From assembly GCA_900469625.1 (NCBI GenBank), contig UBXV01000013.1:124001-188000 (forward strand): a DNA stretch of 64,000 bases. The letters run 5' to 3'. Numbering within the stretch: the stretch's first letter is position 1; each line of letters starts with the position of its first letter. Origin of the DNA: Hyphomicrobiales bacterium (GTDB lineage Bacteria; Pseudomonadota; Alphaproteobacteria; Rhizobiales; Rhizobiaceae). The notes below the pieces were generated by a model. That model made no database searches. It worked only from the letters and a program-made list of their open reading frames with translations, and was not told where the DNA came from. A program made the translations under genes and the position numbers. Of this stretch, positions 51,533 through 60,300 are shown piece after piece.

Positions 51533-54331
51533 TCAGCGCTCGTCGGAGCGGAACCGGTTGATGGCGATAGTCGCCAGGGCCTGAATGCTATTGCTGTTGA
51601 GGCTGTCCTCGTGCCAGCCCTCGAGGTCGAAGACCTCGCTATCCTCCGCGATCGCGCCGCGCCAGCCGAAGAGCAGCTTGCGCGCCCGGCGATGCGTGGC
51701 TTCGCTGCGGAACAACAGCACCTGCTTTTCGCCGGTTTGCGGCGGGCGATAGCGACGGGCCGCGTTGACCAGGAGGTCGGTCACGTCGGCGTTGACCGCC
51801 TCCTCCCGGGAATAGGTGCCCGCCCGCAGCCCCAGCGTCTTGAGCAGGGCGAGCGTGAAATTGAACTCCCGGAGATAATCGACGACGCCCATCCGCCCGG
51901 ACAAAACCTTGCGGGTGAAATAGCCGATGCGCTTGACGCGACGCTCGGTGTTCCAGCGAAAGCGGGTGAACCGCGACTTCGATTTGACGTAGCCCGGCGC
52001 CCAGGCATCGATCACGGCGGTGAAGCGCAGATCGGCCCCACGTTCGCGCAGTTGCCGAGCAATTTCGACCGCCAGCACGCCGTTGACGCAAAGCCCCATG
52101 ACGCCGACCGGCCCTTTGAGAATGCCTGCACCCATGCTGTCGACGGCGTGGCCGGCGATTTCCTCGAGCGACATGGTGGCGAGATCGCCGGTGAGATCCG
52201 CATGGAACATGTTGGCGTTATACACCGAAACGGCGTCTCCGAGATCGCTCGCAAGCCGGTAGTACAGAAACGGATGGTTGAGCGTGTAGAGCGTATAGGG
52301 CGCATCTGCCTGTCCACAGGCGCTCACGTTCCAGGGGCTCGCACTTGCCTGCTCCACCGCCGCGTCACTGGGCTCGCTGGCGCCGAACAGCGCGTCGGCA
52401 AAACCGGAAAAAGTCGGTTGCTTGAACAGGAGTTCGAGATCCGCCTTTGCCCCGAGCTTCGAGCGAACGCCCGAGAGCATCCGCAGCGCGAGGAGCGAGT
52501 GGCCGCCAAGGGCGAAGAAGTTGTCGTTCGGCGCGACGGCGGGCACGCCGAGCACGTCCGCCCAGATCGCGGCAAGTGCGCGTGTCTGGTCGGCTCGCGC
52601 CGCCGGGGTCCGAACGGGGGCGTCCGCCGGCTCGACGCGCTCAGCCTTGACCGGCGCCGATGGCAGCGCCGGAAGCCGCAATGCGCCTCGATCGACGCTG
52701 CCGCTGGCATCGCGCGGAAAGTTGAGAAGCACGCTGATGCCACCGGGCATCGCCGCTGGCGACAGTTGCCGGCCGAGATAGTCCATCAGGCTTTCCGGCA
52801 TCCGGTCGAGCGGCTCGGTGGTGGTGGGTGCCGGTGTTACGAAGGCATGGACGCGCTTGCCATCATCTTCTTCCTTGACGACGGCCGAACCGACCGACGG
52901 ATGAGCGGCAAGCATCTGCTCGATCGCCGTCGCGCGGCCGGTTTCCACCCGTTGGGCCCTGATTTCGCGCGCAGGGACGACAAGGGCAGAAAGCGACGCC
53001 GATGGCTTTTCCAGCGCCATCTCATAGGCATCCTGCCAAAGCCGCAACAGAGCCTCGATCGTCGCTTTTTCGAACAGGTCGGCATTGTATTCGATCGACA
53101 TGCGCCATCCGCTCGGCCGGCCGATCATGATGAAGCTCAGATCGTAGATGACGCCAGGCGACTGAGACGGCGCGCTCAGCAGTTCGAAACCACCATATTG
53201 ATGATCTTCGAGAAATGCCTTCTGCAGGTTGAAGTTGACGGAGATCAGCGGATTGCGCGAAGGGTCGCGGACCGGATTGACCAGCTCCACCAACTTGTTG
53301 AAGGGCATCCGGTGATGGTTGAGCGCGGCCGTCACCTTCGCACTTGCCAAACGCACGTGCTCGGCAAACGACACGTCATCCGCGATGTCGAACCGCAGGA
53401 CGACATTGTTGATGAAGACGCCAATGAGATTTTCCAGGTCGGTCTCGTCGCGGCCCGCAACCTGCGAACCGAACATCACGGTGTTGTGGCCGGTATAGCG
53501 ATGGAGAAGCGCGCTGACGACGGCAGCACCGAAACTATAGAGCGAAACCCGGTGTGCGCGGGCGGCGGCGTCGATCCGTTCGCTGAATTCGCTCGGATTG
53601 TTGACGGACAGGATGTTGCCGCGACTGGTCTTGACCGGGCCGCGCGGGGTATCGGGAATGACCTCGAAATAGGGCGCGCCGGTCAATTGTTCGCGCCAGA
53701 AGGATTTCTCCGTCTCGAAACCGTAGCTGCCCAGATACTCCTGCTGCCACAGCGAGAAATCGCCATATTGCAGCGGCAGGTCGGGAACGGCCGGCGGCCG
53801 CCCAGCGTCGAGCGCCGCCGCGATCTCGCCGACTTCGCGACCCAGCACGCGGATCGACCAGCCGTCAAAGCAGCTTTGATGAGCGGTAATCAACAGGAAG
53901 CCGCGCTCGTTCTCCACCATCAGCAACGAGACGCGGAAGAGATAGGGACTGCTGAGATCGAACGGCGCGCGCGCGGTTTCCTCGCCGATCGACAGGATGC
54001 GCTGTTCGCGCTGGTCGACCGGCACGTTTCTCAGGTCAATGACCGACATCTTGAAGTCGACCTCGTCGACCACCTGCTGGCAGGGCCTGCCGCCGACCTC
54101 GACGAACCGGGTCCGCAGGATCTCGTGACGCTGGATCACCATTCGGAAGGCGGCCTCCAGCGTCGACGACCGGAAGGCGCCGCGGATCTCCCAGCGCACC
54201 GCGACGTTGAGCGCCGGATTGCCGGGCTTCAGTTGATCGAGGATCCAGCAGCGCAGCTGGGTCTGTGAACAGGGGAACTCCGCGATCACGACGGGTTCGG
54301 CGACGGTTGCTGTGTTGCTGGTCTCTTTCAT
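51533..54331 (-). CDS. NRPS terminal module: C(HQ variant)-A(sub)-PCP-TE(Cys)
   Basis: This 932-aa protein starts with a condensation domain (about residues 15-440) in which HHxxxDG reads HQSCFDG (H151-Q152...D156), replacing the catalytic second His. A segment at about 460-565 looks like the small C-terminal subdomain of an adenylation domain (IEQMLAAHPSVGSAVVKEED to GSVDRGALRLPALP) with no large subdomain before it. The PCP is at about 580-650, with GGHSLL (S612). The thioesterase at about 670-932 has nucleophile motif GLCVNG (C748 instead of Ser), D775 and H907 as probable triad. The ATG overlaps the upstream stop by 4 bp. Substrate loading of the PCP must be in trans, or the module may be non-elongating. 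Confidence 0.9.
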   Translation of the reverse strand: MKETSNTATVAEPVVIAEFPCSQTQLRCWILDQLKPGNPALNVAVRWEIRGAFRSSTLEAAFRMVIQRHEILRTRFVEVGGRPCQQVVDEVDFKMSVIDLRNVPVDQREQRILSIGEETARAPFDLSSPYLFRVSLLMVENERGFLLITAHQSCFDGWSIRVLGREVGEIAAALDAGRPPAVPDLPLQYGDFSLWQQEYLGSYGFETEKSFWREQLTGAPYFEVIPDTPRGPVKTSRGNILSVNNPSEFSERIDAAARAHRVSLYSFGAAVVSALLHRYTGHNTVMFGSQVAGRDETDLENLIGVFINNVVLRFDIADDVSFAEHVRLASAKVTAALNHHRMPFNKLVELVNPVRDPSRNPLISVNFNLQKAFLEDHQYGGFELLSAPSQSPGVIYDLSFIMIGRPSGWRMSIEYNADLFEKATIEALLRLWQDAYEMALEKPSASLSALVVPAREIRAQRVETGRATAIEQMLAAHPSVGSAVVKEEDDGKRVHAFVTPAPTTTEPLDRMPESLMDYLGRQLSPAAMPGGISVLLNFPRDASGSVDRGALRLPALPSAPVKAERVEPADAPVRTPAARADQTRALAAIWADVLGVPAVAPNDNFFALGGHSLLALRMLSGVRSKLGAKADLELLFKQPTFSGFADALFGASEPSDAAVEQASASPWNVSACGQADAPYTLYTLNHPFLYYRLASDLGDAVSVYNANMFHADLTGDLATMSLEEIAGHAVDSMGAGILKGPVGVMGLCVNGVLAVEIARQLRERGADLRFTAVIDAWAPGYVKSKSRFTRFRWNTERRVKRIGYFTRKVLSGRMGVVDYLREFNFTLALLKTLGLRAGTYSREEAVNADVTDLLVNAARRYRPPQTGEKQVLLFRSEATHRRARKLLFGWRGAIAEDSEVFDLEGWHEDSLNSNSIQALATIAINRFRSDER

Positions 54332-57300
54332 GCTCGTGATACCTGCTCAACCCGGCGACGTGCGCCATTGCGGAAATCTCTCAGCGAAGGCACGGGCGGC
54401 TCGGCGCCGTTCAGATCGATCTCATCACGCGTCTCGGCAAAGGCAGCGAGTTCGGCGATCGAAGGATGCATCATCAGATGTTTGGCCTCGAGCCGCAGAC
54501 CGCTGTCGAGCATGCGGGCGGCGATGCGGAAGATGATCAGCGAATCCGCCCCGAGCGCATAGAGGTTGTCGTCGACGCCGACGTCCTCCGCGTTCAGGAC
54601 CTCGCGCCAGATCTCGCTGAGGCGGGTTTCCAGCGGCGTGCGCGGCTGTACCTTGACGGCCACGACCACCCGTTGCGGCAACCCGCGCTGCTCGAGCGTC
54701 TTGCGGTCGAGTTTCCCGTTGGCAGTCTGTGGAAGAGCCTCTTCCAGCACCCAGAAACTCGGCACCATATGGGCCGGCAGGTTGGCTGCGGCATGGGCTG
54801 CCAGCGTGGATGCCGTGGGCTTGTCGGCCGGATTTTCGGGAATGACATAGCCCACGAGCTGCCGGTCGCCGTTCTTGCCTGAGGCAGCGACGACGGCGCA
54901 TTGACGAACCCCGACGGCACTCGCCATGGCGGCTTCGATGTCGCCGAGCTCGATGCGGAAGCCGCGCAGCTTGATCTGCTGATCGCGGCGGCCGAGCAGT
55001 TGCAGCGAACCGTCGGCAAGCCGCCGGCCAACGTCACCGGTCTTGTAGAGACGCTCCGCCGCTCCGGTTCCGACGTTGATGTCGACAAAGGCCTTCTCGG
55101 TCAGGTCGGACCGGGCGAAGTAGCCGTTGGCGAGGCCCTCGCCACCGATGTGCAATTCACCGGTGACGCCGATCGGAGCAACCCGACCGCTCTTGTCGAG
55201 GATCAGCAGCTGCGTGTTGGCGATCGGATGGCCGATGGTGATCGGCTTCTCGCCGTCCTCGATCCGCTGCACCGAGGACCAGATCGTCGTTTCGGTCGGG
55301 CCGTACATGTTCCACAACTCGCCACCCAGGCCGAGCAACGACGAAGCGAGTGGCTTGGGCAGTGGTTCGCCGCCGCAAAGCATCTTCAGGCCCTGTCGGC
55401 TGAGGCCGGCTTCGAGCAGCATCTGCCACAACGTCGGTGTTGCCTGCACGACGGTTGCCCCGCAGCTTTCAATGAGCCCCACCAGGGCGAAGCCGTCACG
55501 CACGGTCTGCCGGCCGGCAAGCACCACCTTGGCGCCCGTGATCAGCGGCAGATAGAGTTCGAGGCCGGCGATATCGAAGGAGATCGTCGTCACCGCGACG
55601 ATCGTGTCGCGGTCGGTCAGTCCCGGTTCCCGCGCCATCGACGTCAGGAAGTTGATAAGCGCGCGGTGGGAGACCTCCACCCCTTTCGGCGCGCCGGTGG
55701 AACCGGACGTGAAGATGATGTAGGCGGGCGTCGCCGCATCGGTGGGCAGCTTGGGCACCGCTTTCTCCGGGCCGCCGGCAGCGTGTTCGCCGTCGATGCG
55801 GATGACGGCGACGTCCTTGCCGACCAGGCCACCTGCCCGCTCGCCATCGCTGACGACGCCAGCCACACGCGCGACCTCCAATGTCTGCGTCAGCCGTGTC
55901 TCCGGGTGCGCCGGGTCGAGCGGCACATAGGCATGGCCCGATTTCATGATCGCCAGCAGCGCAACCACCATCTCGAGCGAGCGCTCGACCAGCAGCGCTA
56001 TCCTCTGCCCCGGCTCCGGAATGGCCTGCTGGATCCGGCATGCCAGCGCGTCGGATCGCGCCTCGAGTTCGCCGTAGGTCATCGTCGCGCCGTCGAGCTC
56101 GACGGCCACCGCGGTCGGCTGTTCGGCGGCCCTGCGGCCGAACAGCGAAAAGACGAAGGCATCGCGGTCGTAGTCGGCGGCCGTGTCGTTGAGGCCCTCG
56201 GTGAGCCACGCCCGTTCTGCCGCCGACAAAAGTGGCAGGTCTTCGATCGGCCGGGTGATATCGGCGGCCAGCGCGGAAACCAGCGTCGTCAAATGTCCGA
56301 TCCAGCGTTCGATCGTGCTGCGGTCAAACACCTCGGCGTTGTAGTCGACATCGATGCGCACGCCCTTCGGGCTTTCGGTCAGGTTGAAGAACATATCGAA
56401 GTTGGAGAACGCCTTGGCGTTCGAAGCCACGCTCGTCTGCAGCCCGCCGAACTCCAGATTGTCGGGCACCCGCTCCAGATTGAACTGGATCTCGGTCAAA
56501 GGCAGGCGGTGCGTGTCGCGCTTGACGCCGAGCTTCCTGACCAGCGTGCCGTAGGTATAGTCCTGGTGTTCGAAAGCGCCGAGCACCAGTTGCTGCGTGG
56601 CCTTCAGATGCTCGTCAAAACGCATGGAAGACGAAACGGTCTGGCGAAGCGGCAGCAAGTTGACGCAATGGCCGACCAGCGTCTGGCCGTCGAGCAGGCT
56701 CTGACCTGCGGATGGCACCGCGACGACGATGTCGTCTTGCCCGGAAAGGCGCGCGATCATGACCTGAAGTGCGGCGAGCAGGGTGGAAAACAGCGTCGCT
56801 CCGGACTTGGCGCCCGCCTTCTTCAGCGCCTTGTAGGTATCCGCCTCGATATGGCCGGTGACGGTGCCGCCGGCAAAGCTGCGGCGCTCCGACCTCGGCC
56901 GATCGAGCGGCATCTCCGGCAGGTCGGGCACATCCTTGTACTGGTCGAGCCAGAATGTCTCGGTTGCGTTCGATATCTCGGCATTGGGGGCGAGATCGGT
57001 CGCATAGGTGGCAAAGGAGAGTGGCAGCGCAAGTGCAGCCTCGGCGCCGCCGACAGCGGCCGTATAGGTCGCCGCAAGCTCTTCGATCAGCACATTGACC
57101 GACCAGCCGTCGCAAACGATGTGGTGCGCGGTGAAGACCAGGCGGTGACGGTCCGAGGCCATGCGAACGATGGAGGCCCTGACGAGCGGTCCGTTGGCAA
57201 GGTCGAAGGGCGTGCGCGCATCCTCGTCGGTCAATTGCCGGAACAGCGCCTCGGCGTCACTTTCGCCGGAAAGGTCGATCTCGGCGACATCAAGTTCGAA

Positions 57301-60300
57301 ATCGGGAATGAACTCGAAATGATCGCCCGCCCGGCCGAAGCGGATCTGCAGGGCATCATGCCGTGCGACGACCGTGTCGAGCGCCTGGCGAAGGCGCGCG
57401 CGGTCGAGCGGCCCGTCCAGAACCATCGTGAAGGACTCGTTGAAGGAGCAGGACGCGCCGTCGCCGACCTGGGCGGCGAGCCAGATTTCCTTTTGCGCTT
57501 CGGTCAGCGGTGCCGACGACGGACGCACAGGCCGGGCTGCGGCGGGCACCGCCACACTATCCTCGGCCTCGTTCTGCCCGCCGAAGATGCCGACCGACTG
57601 GAGCGCATCGAGACTGGTGCGGAAGGCCGCGGCGATGGCCTGAAAGTCGGCCTCGCTGTGGGCGGTCGTGAGGAAGCAGGGATAGCCGTCCTGAATGTGG
57701 ATGCCCAGCATGCGCATCTTGCCATAGATCAGGGCGCCGAGCGGATCGTCGCTGCCGAAGTCGGCGTAGAACCAGCTCTTGTAGCCGTGGATCGTCTTTG
57801 CAATCCCGCGCCTTGCGAGATCGGCGTTGATCTCGGCGACCAGCGCCTGCGTGCGATCGGCGACCGGCCCATAAAGCGCTGCGCCCTCGCCCCTGATGTG
57901 ATGGAGCACGGCCTTGGCCGCTGCCAGCACCAACGGATGGCGCACGAACGTACCGGCACAGAAGGTCGGCGCGGTCATCGGGACACTGTCGTCGCCATAG
58001 TTCCATGTGCCGCCGTCGAGCGCATCCATGTAACGGCTGTCGCCGACCAGGACGCCGATCGGCATGCCGCCGCCGATCACCTTGCCATAGGTTGCCATGT
58101 CGCCCTTGATGCCCCAGATGGCCTGAATGCCGCCGGGGTCGACGCGAAATCCGGTGACGACCTCGTCGAAGACAAGCGCGAATTCGGATTGGGTTGCGAT
58201 CGTGCGCAATTCCCGCACGAACTCGACCGGCCGCAATTCCGGATGGCGGCTCTGGACCGGTTCGATGATGACGGCGGCGATATCCGCCGCATTGGCCTTG
58301 ATCCATTCAAGGCTTTCGGGTTCGCCATAGCGAAGCACCGTCATGTTGGCGACCGAGGCGGATGGAATGCCTGCGGCAACGGGGATCGCCACCGGCGCAC
58401 CCGCCCGGTTCTTGCCCTTGACCAGCACCTCGTCGAACTGCCCGTGATAATCGTTGCCGAAAATCACGATCCGGTCCCGGCCGGTCACCGTGCGGGCTAC
58501 CCGCATGGCCGCCATCACCGCTTCCGAACCGGTGTTGCAGAAGGTCACGCGCTCGTGTCCGGTCATCTCGGCGATCATTGCCGCGACTTCGCCGGCAAGC
58601 GGCGTCTGAGGACCGATGGCAAATCCGGCGTCGGCCTGCGCCTTCACAGCCTCGACGACGAAATCCGGGGCATGGCCGAAGGCCGTCTGACCCATGCCGT
58701 TGACGAGGTCGATGTATTCGTTGCCGTCGACGTCCCAGATGCGCGATCCCTTTGACCGCTCGGAGACCACGGGAAAGACCATTTCCTTCCAGTCCTGGCG
58801 GAACCCGGCGGCCGTGCGCGGGTCGGCCAGCCATTTGCGGTTCTCGCCCGTAAAGCGCTTCGACTTTCCGTTGCGCGCTTCATAGGCTGCGATGAGGTCC
58901 GTCACGAAAGCCTGCTTAGCGGGCGTCATCTCGCTTGCAAGGCTCTTGGCGCCCGGGCGGTAAAGCTTGATGCGGCCTGCGCCGATTTCGCTCTCGTCCT
59001 GACGGCCGACGGCATCCTTCGGTGCCGGCTGCGGCGCAGCCGCTTGGATCGAGGTGGAGACCGCCGCAGTCGTCGTCGCGGCAACCGGCGCGGCGACGGA
59101 ACCCGTCGCCTGCAGCACCTGCAACTGCTGCGAAACGATCGTCTGCAACATCTGCAGTTGAGAGTGGAGGACGGCCTCGATCCCGGCGACGTTCGCGACC
59201 GTCGCGACGGGAGCAACCACCGGCAACAATGGCACCGGTCCGGCCAGCTGTGCCGCGGCGGCGGTTGCCGCGATTTGCGGCGTCGCTACCGCTGCTGCCG
59301 GCACCTGTTGCGGTTCAGGCGGTAGCTGCGCATCAAGGTGCGAAGCCAGATCGGCCACGGTCGGAATGTTGCTCAGGAGTTCGCGGAAGGACAGCTTGAC
59401 CTTGTAGTCCTTCTCGATCCTCTGGGCGAACTGGCCGATGAAAAGTGAATCGAAGCCGAGTTCCAGGAACGTCGCACCCGCTTCGCCCGGCCCGAGCGCT
59501 TCCCCGGACATGTCGCCGAGCAAGGCGAGAAGGGCAGTCTGCAATGCCGGAATGCGGCTTGCGGCAGCAACTGGTGTGGCAGCATTCATGATGTTGATCC
59601 CGTCAATCGGTTGCGCTTGAGTGTCGCTTGAGGAAAGCTCGTGCCCGGCGTGTGGCGCGACCGGCAACGTCGGTCGGCCTTCACTGCGGCGCACCGAGGC
59701 AGGTGCCTCGATCCAGTGGCGTTGCCGCTGGAACGGATAGGTCGGCAGCACCAGGGGCGCTTGTCCGGGGGCAGACGAAGTCGGCCAGTTGAGTTCGCAA
59801 CCCGACATCCACAGCTTGCCATGGGCTTCGGCGAGGACTTCGCCGGCCGCATGCGCGCGGTCGTGCTCGGGCAGCGACTGCACGACAGCCGTGATCGCAT
59901 CGCGGGCAAGGGTCTGTGCCGCGAAGACCGACAGGGTTCGGCCCGGGCCGACCTCCAGCAACACCGGCTTACGCCCGTCGCAAAGCGTTGCCAGCCCGTC
60001 TGCAAAGCGCACGGGCGCACGGCAATGTTTCGCCCAGTAGTCCGGCGACAGGCCCTGCTCGATCGTCTGCCATCCACCGGTGACGCAGGAGATATAGGGT
60101 GTAATGGCCGTGCCGTAGGTGACCTTTGCCGTCTCCTCGCGCAACGCGTCCGTGACGCCGTCCATCATCGCCGAATGAAACGCATGCGACGTGTGTAGTC
60201 GGCTGTAAGCGATGCCGGCACGCTCCATGGAAGCGCAAGCCGCATCGACGGCAGCAAAGGTTCCGGAAATTACGCAGAGCTTCGGGGCGTTCACCGCCGC

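Noticed and set aside
51611-54268. 885-codon + strand open frame opposite the C-PCP-TE gene
   Set aside because: Mirror frame of a gene with clear C, PCP and TE motifs; low-complexity Arg/Gly-rich translation without domain features.
54901-58755. 1284-codon open frame on the + strand inside the PKS-NRPS gene
   Set aside because: It is antisense to catalytic domains with intact motifs (C, A, PCP). Its composition is typical of high-GC mirror frames and it shows no recognisable domain or good ribosome-binding site.
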